The notes below the pieces were generated by a model that was given only the letters and a program-made list of their open reading frames with translations, ran no database searches and was not told where the DNA came from. A DNA stretch of 64,000 nucleotides, taken from positions 1 through 64,000 of the forward strand of contig CAYVBK010000004.1 in NCBI GenBank assembly GCA_964449465.1, read 5' to 3'. Shown piece after piece: positions 44,222-52,228 of the stretch (its first letter is position 1; every line of letters begins with the position of its first letter). This stretch comes from CAYRXM01 sp964449465. GTDB lineage: Bacteria > Chloroflexota > Anaerolineae > JAFGEY01. A program made the translations under genes and the position numbers.

Positions 44222-44381
44222 GAGTCCACTGAAAAAACCACCAAGAACAAAGTACACGAAGAAAGTCAAGACTTGAATTAATTATTTCAATGTTGTATTT
44301 GAACAATTTCAAGCTCAACCTGAATTTTCTTTGTGATTTTTGTGTTCTTTGTGGTTAAATCCACCTTTTTTCAGTGGACTC
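44222..44381. mobile_element. MITE-like element with 16-bp perfect terminal inverted repeats
   Basis: GAGTCCACTGAAAAAA (44222-44237) and its exact inverse (44366-44381) bound 160 bp of AT-rich sequence. Inside, CACCAAGAACAAAGTACACG and TGTGTTCTTTGTGGTTAA extend the inverted match imperfectly. There is no ORF. Its right end is 23 nt upstream of the trpB start. Degenerate relatives lie at 37655-37835 and 55455-55590. No target duplication was checked beyond the immediate ends. Confidence 0.7.
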
Positions 44382-44404
44382 TACAAAATTCCAAGAGGAA
44401 AAAT

Positions 44405-45610
<1,206 letters not shown>

Positions 45611-46420
45611 ATGAGCAGAATAAAGACAACCTTTGAAAACTTGATCAAGCGCACCGCCCTGATGCCCTACCTGACTATGGGCTTTCCTCAGTTGGACAGT
45701 GCGCTCGAATTAGTGCCGGCGTTGGTGCGCGGCGGCGCCGATCTGATCGAACTGGGTGTGCCGTTCAGCGACCCGCTGGCCGACGGCGCCACTATCCAGG
45801 CGGCCGGGCAAAAGGCATTGGAAAACGGCATAACCCTGCCCCTGTGCCTGGAGCAGGCCAGGAGGTTGCGCGAACAGGGAATCGAAACGCCGTTGGTGCT
45901 GATGGGCTATTACAACCCCTTTTTGCAAATGGGCGCCGATGAACTGGCCTGCCGCGCTGCCGCATCGGGCATTGACGGCCTGATTGTGCCGGACCTGCCG
46001 CCGGAAGAATCGGACCGCCTGCGAGAAGCACTGCGCGCCCACAGCATAGACCTGATCTTTTTGCTGGCGCCCACATCAGACGACACCCGCATCGCCCAGG
46101 TTACGGCGCGCACAACAGGCTTTCAATACCTGGTTTCGTTGACCGGCGTGACCGGGGCCCGCGATCAACTGCCCGCCGATCTGGGCGCGTGGATAGAGCG
46201 GGTGCGCGCCCGCACCGCTCTGCCCCTGGCTGTGGGCTTTGGCATCAGCACGCCGGCACAGGCTGTGCAGGTGGCGCAGGCAGCCGACGGGGTGATTGTC
46301 GGCAGCGCATTGATCCAGGCCATCGCCCAGGCCGCCCACCCCGCCGACGCTGCGTATCAGTTCGTCGCCGCGCTACGGGCGGCTCTGGATGCAGAGGCGC
46401 GCCGACCTCAATCCGTGTAA
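45611..46420 (+). CDS. trpA: Tryptophan synthase alpha chain
   Basis: Splits indole-3-glycerol phosphate and passes indole to TrpB. The 269-residue TIM barrel has ALMPYLTMGFP, the catalytic Glu in DLIELGVPFSDPLADGATIQ, the loop-2 Asp in GIDGLIVPDLPPEE, VSLTGVTGAR and VGFGISTPAQ. It starts directly after trpB. Its last 13 nt overlap the end of the convergent sulfatase-like gene. trpC, trpD, trpE and trpG are not in the window. Confidence 0.96.
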   Translation: MSRIKTTFENLIKRTALMPYLTMGFPQLDSALELVPALVRGGADLIELGVPFSDPLADGATIQAAGQKALENGITLPLCLEQARRLREQGIETPLVLMGYYNPFLQMGADELACRAAASGIDGLIVPDLPPEESDRLREALRAHSIDLIFLLAPTSDDTRIAQVTARTTGFQYLVSLTGVTGARDQLPADLGAWIERVRARTALPLAVGFGISTPAQAVQVAQAADGVIVGSALIQAIAQAAHPADAAYQFVAALRAALDAEARRPQSV

Positions 46421-47862
46421 TCAATCGCCCATTTGCCCTGACCAGGCGGCGATCCGGCGTCTTGCCACAGTGCTATCAAGGCCTCGGGCGCATGGTGTGC
46501 GCGCAAATGTTGCATCAGCATCTCGTGCATCTCTTGCGCCTCCTGGGGATGATCGGCGACCAGGTCATGCCCGGCCATCGGGTCGGCAGACAGGTCGTAC
46601 AGTTCGGGCCGGCCGCGCGCACCGACCGGCGCATAGCCCCAACGCCCGGCCGTGACAAACGGTGTGGTGGCCTGGCGAGGCAGCGTTTCGCCCTGCGGCA
46701 TGATGTGGCAGCCGCTGACCGCATACTGGCGATGCGCACCTTGCCCGGTCAAAACGGCCTGAGCAAAAGAACGCCCCTCCAGCGGCTTTTTGGCCTGCAC
46801 CTCTACCCCGGCCAGCTCGCACAATGTCGGCAAAATATCCACTGGCTGGGCAAACAGGTCCAGCGAACGACCGCCAGGCACATCCTCGCCGGCGATCAAG
46901 AACGGCACATGGCCGATTTCAGGATAGATCGGCCAATAGCGGGCGTCTCCTTCGTTAATGTTGGATTTGCCAGCGCGCCCATGCTCGCCGATGGACATAC
47001 CGTGATCACTGGTGATCACCAGGATGGTATTGTCCCACAACTGCAAATCATCCATTTTCTGCAACACCCGCCCCACCCACCGATCAATCAACCCGGCTTC
47101 GGCGGCATAATGCGCCCACAGGTTGTGCAGCTCGGCCTTGCTGTAGGCCGACGATGGCCCATAATTGGGGTGAAACATGGGCGGGCCGGCATAGTCCGGA
47201 TCATAGTGGCGCACCAGATATTCCGGCGCATCCCAGGGCTCGTGCGGGTCGAAAAAATCAACCCACAGGAAGAACGGCGAAAAATGGCTGTTCTCTTCCA
47301 GCCAGCGAATCACCGTGCGCCCCGTCTGCGCCGGAAAGGTCTCTTCCTCGTACTGCGGATAGCGGTTGATCCAACGGTGCATATCGGCCAGGTGACGGCC
47401 GCGAAAGGTCGGATGCAGGCGCGTCTTGTCGTCGGCCAGGGCCCGCTCAATCGGGTCGTTGAGGTGCAGCAAAAAACGGTCGCCTTCTTGCCCGCGATGC
47501 TGAAACGCCGCATCAAACCCGTGCTGAAAGCGGCTGTTGAACAGATGCGGGCAGTCGCAAATGAGCTGGGTGGCATAACCCTGCGCCCGCAGCAGCGCGG
47601 CGATGTGATTGGGTCCGCTGGCATCAATCGGCTGCCAGCCATAGTGCGGCCAGCCCAACACGCCGGCGGCCACGTCGGTGCGATGCGGAATGGTCGGAAA
47701 GCTCCCCGTGTAAAAACGGGTGATCTCGGTGGCCCGCCCGGCGGCAAAACGATCCAGTTCGGGCGTGCGCACAGCCTGATGAGCCCAAGAGGTCTGCACC
47801 CCGCGCTCGAACAGGTTGTCAAAGCGAAACGTGTCGGTGATCAAAAGAACAATGTTTTTCAT
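46408..47862 (-). CDS. Sulfatase-fold hydrolase (alkaline phosphatase superfamily)
   Basis: A 484-residue enzyme with the superfamily's metal sites IVLLITDTFRFDNL at the N-terminus and ILVITSDHGMSIGEHG in the middle. The usual formylglycine box C/S-x-P-x-R appears as T-I-P-H-R in the stretch SFPTIPHRTDVAAG, so the nucleophile position seems to be Thr. That fits phosphatase or phosphotransferase-like action better than a classical sulfatase, although Ser three residues earlier could be considered. There is no signal peptide, so it is cytosolic. Desulfation of imported sugars is an alternative. It diverges from the two-component genes. Confidence 0.85.
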   Translation of the reverse strand: MKNIVLLITDTFRFDNLFERGVQTSWAHQAVRTPELDRFAAGRATEITRFYTGSFPTIPHRTDVAAGVLGWPHYGWQPIDASGPNHIAALLRAQGYATQLICDCPHLFNSRFQHGFDAAFQHRGQEGDRFLLHLNDPIERALADDKTRLHPTFRGRHLADMHRWINRYPQYEEETFPAQTGRTVIRWLEENSHFSPFFLWVDFFDPHEPWDAPEYLVRHYDPDYAGPPMFHPNYGPSSAYSKAELHNLWAHYAAEAGLIDRWVGRVLQKMDDLQLWDNTILVITSDHGMSIGEHGRAGKSNINEGDARYWPIYPEIGHVPFLIAGEDVPGGRSLDLFAQPVDILPTLCELAGVEVQAKKPLEGRSFAQAVLTGQGAHRQYAVSGCHIMPQGETLPRQATTPFVTAGRWGYAPVGARGRPELYDLSADPMAGHDLVADHPQEAQEMHEMLMQHLRAHHAPEALIALWQDAGSPPGQGKWAIDYTD

Positions 47863-47943
47863 CTTTCTCCTTCAAATATCTGCACGAGTAAATTTTTGTG
47901 CCTCTGTTGCCCGATATGTGTCATCTGGCTGCCGCAAAACCAC

Positions 47944-47972
47944 TTGACGGCACGGCAGGGCGGTGCTAAGAT
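47944..47972 (+). promoter_or_regulatory. Putative promoter of the two-component genes
   Basis: TTGACG (47944-47949), a 17-nt spacer and TAAGAT (47967-47972). The start codon at 47991 follows GAGGAGG, leaving a very short leader. It lies in the 128-bp gap to the divergent sulfatase-like gene. Confidence 0.6.
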
Positions 47973-47990
47973 CGGCTTGAGGAGGAAAAT

Positions 47991-48698
47991 ATGGTCGAAA
48001 CCATTCTGGTGGTAGATGACGAGCCGCCGATTGTCGAAATGCTGGTCTACAATCTCCAACGCGCCCATTACCGCACCCTCACCGCCGGCGACGGCACGAC
48101 AGCCCTGGCGTTGGCCCGCCGCGAGCGGCCCGACCTGATCGTGCTGGATGTGATGTTGCCCGGCCTGGACGGTCTGGAGGTGTGCCGCGAGTTGCGCAAA
48201 ACCCAAGACGTGCCGATCATCATGCTCACCGCCCGCGACGGTGAAATAGACCGCGTGGTGGGGCTGGAACTGGGCGCCGACGATTACATGGTCAAGCCGT
48301 TTAGCGTGCGCGAGTTGCTGGCGCGCATCAAGACGGTGCTGCGCCGCACCGCCGGCAAAACCGCTCCCCCCACACCTCTCGAAAGCAGCCCGACGATCCA
48401 GGTGGGGCCGCTGCGGATAGACGCCGCCCGCTACGAGGCGCGCTGGGGCGATCAACTGCTGGATTTGACCACCCAGGAATTTCAATTGCTATTGACCCTG
48501 ACGCAGCACCCCGGACAGGTGTTGGGCCGCGAGCAGTTGCTCAACCAGGTGTGGGGCTATGATTACTATGGCGACCTGCGGGTGGTGGACGCGGCGGTCA
48601 AGCGACTGCGCGCCAAACTGCGACAGGCCGCCCCGCAGGCCGACGTGCTGGAGACGGTGCGCGGCGTTGGATACAAGTTGATCGAGCCGGGGACATGA
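47991..48698 (+). CDS. OmpR/PhoB-family response regulator
   Basis: A 235-residue two-domain regulator. The receiver holds the acidic pair DDE at 9-11, phospho-acceptor D53 in IVLDVMLPG, Thr in IIMLTARDG and Lys in MVKPFSV. The C-terminal winged helix shows TTQEFQLLLTLTQHPG, VVDAAVKRLRAKL and VRGVGYKLIEP. ATG is preceded by GAGGAGG. It overlaps the histidine kinase start by 4 nt, so the two are a matched pair. Target genes are not evident. Confidence 0.96.
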   Translation: MVETILVVDDEPPIVEMLVYNLQRAHYRTLTAGDGTTALALARRERPDLIVLDVMLPGLDGLEVCRELRKTQDVPIIMLTARDGEIDRVVGLELGADDYMVKPFSVRELLARIKTVLRRTAGKTAPPTPLESSPTIQVGPLRIDAARYEARWGDQLLDLTTQEFQLLLTLTQHPGQVLGREQLLNQVWGYDYYGDLRVVDAAVKRLRAKLRQAAPQADVLETVRGVGYKLIEPGT

Positions 48699-50221
48699 AA
48701 CGATCTCGATTTTCTCTGCGCGCCAAACTCACCCTCAGCTATCTGGCCGTGATCGGCGTGGCCATGGGGCTGAGCGGCCTGCTGCTGCTTTCGCTGATTG
48801 ACCGTTACTTTATGCAAGCGATGGAGCAAAGCCTGCTGGCTCAGGCCGAAATCACCGCCCAATCGCTCATCCCCGGCGCCCAGGCTATCGCCGGCAATCC
48901 CCAAACCGATCCGGCTTCCAACACCCTGATTCAGCAGCAGCGCAATTACCGCCTGGAGACCGAGAATGTGGCCCCGCCGGCGGCCAACATTTCTCCCAGC
49001 AGCCTGGACATTGGCTATTTGGGCCAGGCCTCGCTGCAACTGAGCGCGCAACTCGAAACGCGCATCCGCGTGCTGGATGTCAACGGCGTCGTTTTGGTGG
49101 ACTCGGCCGGACAGGTGCAGGGGGTCAATTTGCGCTCCGACAGCCTGGTGGCGGAAGCACTGCGCGGCCAATATGCGCATACGGTAGACCGGGCCGGCTA
49201 TATCGCCCAGATGCACGCCGCCGTGCCGGTGACAGTAGAAGGGCAACTGGTCGGCGTGGTCTATCTCAGCCAAACCCTGCGCGATGTCTCAACCGTGCTG
49301 CGCGACATGCGCCTGCGCTGGTGGCTTTCGGTGGGCGTGGGGCTGGCCCTCTCTGGTGCAGTGGGGCTGCTCTTGTCTGGGGCCATCGCCCGTCCCTTGC
49401 GCCACCTCACCGCCGCTGCTGCTCAGGTGGCCGAGGGACGGCTGGATCAGCAGGTGCCGGTGCGTTCCAGCGACGAACTGGGCCGCTTGAGCCAGACGTT
49501 CAACGAGATGACCGCCCGCCTGCGCGCCGGCCGGCAGATGCAGACCGATTTTGTGGCCAACGTGTCGCACGAACTGCGCACCCCGCTGACCTCGCTCAAG
49601 GGACTGATCGAGACCCTGCAAGACGGGGCCATAGACGACATGGCAGCGCGCGACCGGTTTTTGGGCGTGGCCGCCGACGAAACCGACCGCCTGATCCGCC
49701 TGGTCAACGACCTGCTGCTGCTCTCGCGGGTAGACTCGGATGCCCTGGTACTGCGCCGGAGCGCCGTACACCTGCCGGCCCTGATCAGCGCGGTGATCGC
49801 CCAACTGTCCCCGCAGGCCGAGGTGCAAGGGATCAACATTCAGGTTGCGGCCGACGCCGACATGCCGTCCATCCAGGCCGACTCTGACCGGCTGACCCAG
49901 GTATTGCTCAATTTGCTCGACAATGCCATCAAATACTCACCGTCCGGCGGGGTGGTGACGGTGACGGTGAAAACAGAGGGGCAGTGGGTGCAGATCGAAA
50001 TTCAGGATCGCGGCATGGGCATTACCGCCCAAGACTTGCCGCGCATCGGCGAGCGATTTTACCGCGCCGACCGGGCGCGCTCGCGAGCGCAGGGCGGCAG
50101 CGGGTTGGGCGTGGCCATCGCCCGCGCCCTGATCGAGCGGCACGGCGGCACGCTGCACCTGGACAGCCAACCCGGCCAGGGAACAACGGTGACGCTACGG
50201 CTGGCGCGCGAAAACACGTAG
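48695..50221 (+). CDS. Membrane sensor histidine kinase
   Basis: A 508-residue kinase. Helix 1 spans about residues 11-34 and helix 2 about 209-230. Between them lies an extracytoplasmic sensor of some 170 residues with a PAS/Cache-like half (RIRVLDVNGVVLVDSAG). A HAMP domain follows (230-283), then HisKA with the phospho-His H292 in VANVSHELRTPLTS and an ATPase domain with LLNLLDNAIKYS, DRGMGIT and GGSGLGVAIARALI. It is the partner of the preceding response regulator. Its stop is followed by a family C palindrome and the DGR template region in convergent orientation. Confidence 0.96.
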   Translation: MKRSRFSLRAKLTLSYLAVIGVAMGLSGLLLLSLIDRYFMQAMEQSLLAQAEITAQSLIPGAQAIAGNPQTDPASNTLIQQQRNYRLETENVAPPAANISPSSLDIGYLGQASLQLSAQLETRIRVLDVNGVVLVDSAGQVQGVNLRSDSLVAEALRGQYAHTVDRAGYIAQMHAAVPVTVEGQLVGVVYLSQTLRDVSTVLRDMRLRWWLSVGVGLALSGAVGLLLSGAIARPLRHLTAAAAQVAEGRLDQQVPVRSSDELGRLSQTFNEMTARLRAGRQMQTDFVANVSHELRTPLTSLKGLIETLQDGAIDDMAARDRFLGVAADETDRLIRLVNDLLLLSRVDSDALVLRRSAVHLPALISAVIAQLSPQAEVQGINIQVAADADMPSIQADSDRLTQVLLNLLDNAIKYSPSGGVVTVTVKTEGQWVQIEIQDRGMGITAQDLPRIGERFYRADRARSRAQGGSGLGVAIARALIERHGGTLHLDSQPGQGTTVTLRLARENT

Positions 50222-50229
50222 GCACAAAG

Positions 50230-50251
50230 CGGGCAGGCACAAGGCCTGCCC
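50230..50251. repeat. Palindromic repeat, family C
   Basis: GGGCAGG-cacaaggc-CCTGCCC-type hairpin directly after the histidine kinase stop, facing the DGR template region. It is likely a boundary or terminator element for the kinase gene. Confidence 0.65.
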
Positions 50252-50323
50252 CTACCAGGCGACCATTTTCCAGACCACCCCAAAAACACGCCGACAAAAA
50301 CCATCGGCGCGGAGAGACCCAAA

Positions 50324-50357
50324 GGCCTGCGCCAGGGACGAACCCAGGGCGCAGGCC
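50324..50357 (-). promoter_or_regulatory. Hairpin downstream of the DGR template repeat
   Basis: GGCCTGCGCC (50324-50333) and GGCGCAGGCC (50348-50357) form a perfect 10-bp stem with a 14-nt loop, 121 nt beyond the TR end in the transcript direction. It may close the TR RNA or act as a terminator. The stretch 50252-50478 holds no gene and is a candidate for the structured TR RNA spacer. Confidence 0.55.
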
Positions 50358-50478
50358 GATTCTGTATTGGCCCGACACCTGTCTGAGCAGGCACGGGCAG
50401 GACCAGATCGCGCCGTCTTGTTCGCCTCGGTTCGGCAGACGCCAACGGCCCGCCGAACATTTCCGGCCCGCTACTACC

Positions 50479-50607
50479 CCAAGTCGTGGAACGCCGCCAA
50501 CACCCGAAAACCCCTGTTCCTGTTCTCATTATTGGGATTGTTCCTGTTGCGATAGGCGCAACGCAGATTCCTGCCATTGTTATGGAACGCGCCGCCGCGC
50601 AACACCC
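50479..50607 (-). repeat. DGR template repeat (TR)
   Basis: A 129-bp non-coding copy of the 3' end of the target gene (52229-52357), gapless, at an offset of 1750 nt. Read on the minus strand it is rich in AAC/AAT codons and would encode ...GGAFHNNGRNLRCAYRN... and RNNPNNENRNRGF. Asn codons there are the classic DGR design because A-mutagenesis of AAY reaches many residues without making a stop. Positions that differ from the VR are 50484, 50487, 50515, 50517, 50521, 50524, 50526, 50529, 50539, 50545, 50548, 50553, 50572, 50578, 50580 and 50581, all T on the plus strand. The 27-nt block 50488-50514 has no A on the coding strand and is identical to the VR. Confidence 0.97.
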
Positions 50608-50648
50608 AGCGCACCTTTCGATCTGGCCCTACACAAAGGGTGACTCTG

Positions 50649-51002
50649 TCACCCCGATGTGCCTCCACTTTGTTTGATCCAGCCACCCAGCAGCCGCCCA
50701 ATCTCGGCGACCAGCCTGGCAGCGTGTTGATACTGTGCGCCCGATAGCCAGCCCCACTGTGCAACCAAACGTAAATAATGCCGCGCCTTGTCCAACGAGA
50801 CATCGGCTTCTTGCAATCGCTCCAGTCGGGCCTTGCCACGACGAGCATTGGCTTCAGTGAGCCGCTCATACAAATCCAACACGGCATCTTGCAGCCGCCG
50901 GGTGACCACAAACCGCTGACTGCGCGGAAAATGTTCAGTGTGCGGCAGCAGCCAGCCGATGAAATCATAGGTGCGGGCGATCGCCAGCATCTCTTCCCCC
51001 AT
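50649..51002 (-). CDS. avd: Avd-like DGR accessory protein (four-helix bundle)
   Basis: A 117-residue, basic, all-helical protein. Helical stretches are EEMLAIARTYDFIGWLLPHT, RSQRFVVTRRLQDAVLDLYE, RLERLQEADVSLDKARHYLR and AQYQHAARLVAEIGRLLGGW, with the last helix rich in hydrophobic and Gly residues. That length, basic character and helix layout match Avd, the pentameric protein that binds the RT and template RNA. ATG at 51002 has GAGGAGG 4 nt upstream and lies 38 nt inside the RT gene, so the two are coupled. The TR begins 41 nt after its stop. The identification rests on fold pattern and DGR context. Confidence 0.88.
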   Translation of the reverse strand: MGEEMLAIARTYDFIGWLLPHTEHFPRSQRFVVTRRLQDAVLDLYERLTEANARRGKARLERLQEADVSLDKARHYLRLVAQWGWLSGAQYQHAARLVAEIGRLLGGWIKQSGGTSG

Positions 51003-52074
51003 CGTTCCTCCTCGCCGGGATGACCAGCCCGGCAAACATGGCGCGGCGCAGCCCCCAGGTATCGCCATGCCGCGCGTGGTTGATCCAGCCGCGCACCGAC
51101 GCATCTACCTGATCGCGCGAGACCTGGCCGCGCGCACAGCCGGCCAGCAGCCACTTGAGCCGCCGCCGGTAGGCCAACCCTGTGCGGCTTTTGAGCCGAC
51201 GATGCGTAGACCAGATCCGAAAACCCAACCAGGGAATTCCCGTCTCTGTTGGGTAAGGATGCGCACACTCTTCATGGATGGTCAGCCGCAGACGAGCCAT
51301 CCGCTCAAGGATTGCCCGTCGCCAATCCCACAGTCGCGATTTGTCATCGCTAAACAAGAGCATATCATCCACATAACGCACATAGTCACCGCGCGGCTTG
51401 CTACAACGCAACTCTCGCTTGACAAAATGATCGAACGGATTGAGATAACAATTGGCCCAAAACTGGCTGGTCAGGTTGCCGATGGGCAAGCCCCTGGGCC
51501 TCAACACAGCCCACAGGTCGTCGCCGGGAAAATAGACCATCTGATATTCTTCTCTCAATACGCCGGCGCCGCCGGCCAAAATTTGGTCGATCAACCACAG
51601 CACATCGGCATCGGCAATCTTGCGCGCCAGCGTATCGCGCAAAATGGTGTGATCAATGCTGGGGAAAAACTGCCGCACGTCGCATTGCAAAACATACCTA
51701 TAACGGCGCGCCAACTCTTGACAACGATCCAGAGCGCGGTGTGTCCCTTTGCCTCGACGATTGGCATAGCTATCCGAGATAAAAGAACGTTCAAAAATGG
51801 GCTCAATGACATTGCACAAGGCATGATGCACTACCCGATCGCGGAACGGCGCCGCCGAAATCAGCCGCCGCTTGGGTTCGTGAATGTAAAACGACACATA
51901 CGCGCCGGGGCGATAGGTTTTTTCTTGCAGATCGGTTTGCAGCCAGACCAGATTGTCTTCCAAACGATGTTCAAACCGCACGGCCGGCTCTCGCCGCCGT
52001 TTGCCTTGGGCCGCCTGCCGCCAGGCAGTCAACAGATTGTTCCAATTGCAGACGCGATCATAAAGTTCGCCCAT
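50965..52074 (-). CDS. DGR-type reverse transcriptase
   Basis: A 369-residue group II-like RT. Finger/palm motifs in order: RRLISAAPFRDRVVHHAL, CDVRQFFPSIDH (motif A with catalytic Asp), LPIGNLTSQFWANCYLNPFD (motif with the GNLTSQ signature distinctive for DGR RTs), RYVDDMLLFSDD (catalytic YVDD), and LGFRIWSTHRRLK. The thumb follows, with no maturase or endonuclease domain, as expected. ATG at 52074 is preferred; the open frame to 52167 passes through GC-rich palindromic DNA that would encode a Gly/Pro-rich tail. Its C-terminus overlaps the Avd gene. It would copy the TR RNA with errors at adenines. Confidence 0.96.
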   Translation of the reverse strand: MGELYDRVCNWNNLLTAWRQAAQGKRRREPAVRFEHRLEDNLVWLQTDLQEKTYRPGAYVSFYIHEPKRRLISAAPFRDRVVHHALCNVIEPIFERSFISDSYANRRGKGTHRALDRCQELARRYRYVLQCDVRQFFPSIDHTILRDTLARKIADADVLWLIDQILAGGAGVLREEYQMVYFPGDDLWAVLRPRGLPIGNLTSQFWANCYLNPFDHFVKRELRCSKPRGDYVRYVDDMLLFSDDKSRLWDWRRAILERMARLRLTIHEECAHPYPTETGIPWLGFRIWSTHRRLKSRTGLAYRRRLKWLLAGCARGQVSRDQVDASVRGWINHARHGDTWGLRRAMFAGLVIPARRNDGGRDAGDRPHL

Positions 52075-52195
52075 AACCGACTCGCACCACTTGCTACTCG
52101 ATTTCAACTCGGGCGGGGGGCGGGAGACCCCGCCCCCCGCCCCCCCACCCCCAGAGATCAGAGGCAAGATCAGAGATCAGAGAGACCAGAGCCTC

Positions 52196-52228
52196 CGCCC
52201 CTACGGGGCGCCCGTCCCTACGGGACGG
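52196..52228 (-). promoter_or_regulatory. Tandem GC-rich hairpins abutting the variable repeat
   Basis: CCGTCCC-TAC-GGGACGG (52212-52228, 7-bp stem) ends exactly where the VR starts (52229) and covers the target stop codon. CGCCCC-TAC-GGGGCG (52196-52210, 6-bp stem) follows. In the Bordetella phage DGR a hairpin just past the VR raises retrohoming, so these are good candidates for the same job. They could also act as terminator stems. The rest of 52075-52195 is G/C-tract and AGATCAGAG-type repeat without a gene. Confidence 0.7.

Noticed and set aside
44141..44404. A T-box or trp attenuator upstream of trpB.
   Set aside because: No leader peptide with Trp codons, specifier or T-box sequence was found. 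The inverted repeats belong to the MITE-like element.
50252..50478. A second variable or template repeat.
   Set aside because: No further copy of the GCGCCGCCGCGCAACACCC core was found by eye in the window besides the TR and the single VR.
50474..51268. A 264-codon minus-strand open frame running through the Avd region and TR, ending in an FGE-like peptide.
   Set aside because: Its front is out of frame with both the RT and Avd genes, and its end is just the TR read as protein. The coding evidence favours RT and Avd; the peptide similarity to the target protein is the TR/VR relationship.
52075..52167. The 31-codon N-terminal extension of the RT frame.
   Set aside because: It would be a Gly/Pro-rich tail encoded by G/C tracts and palindromes with no ribosome-binding site. 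ATG at 52074 starts the family-like sequence.
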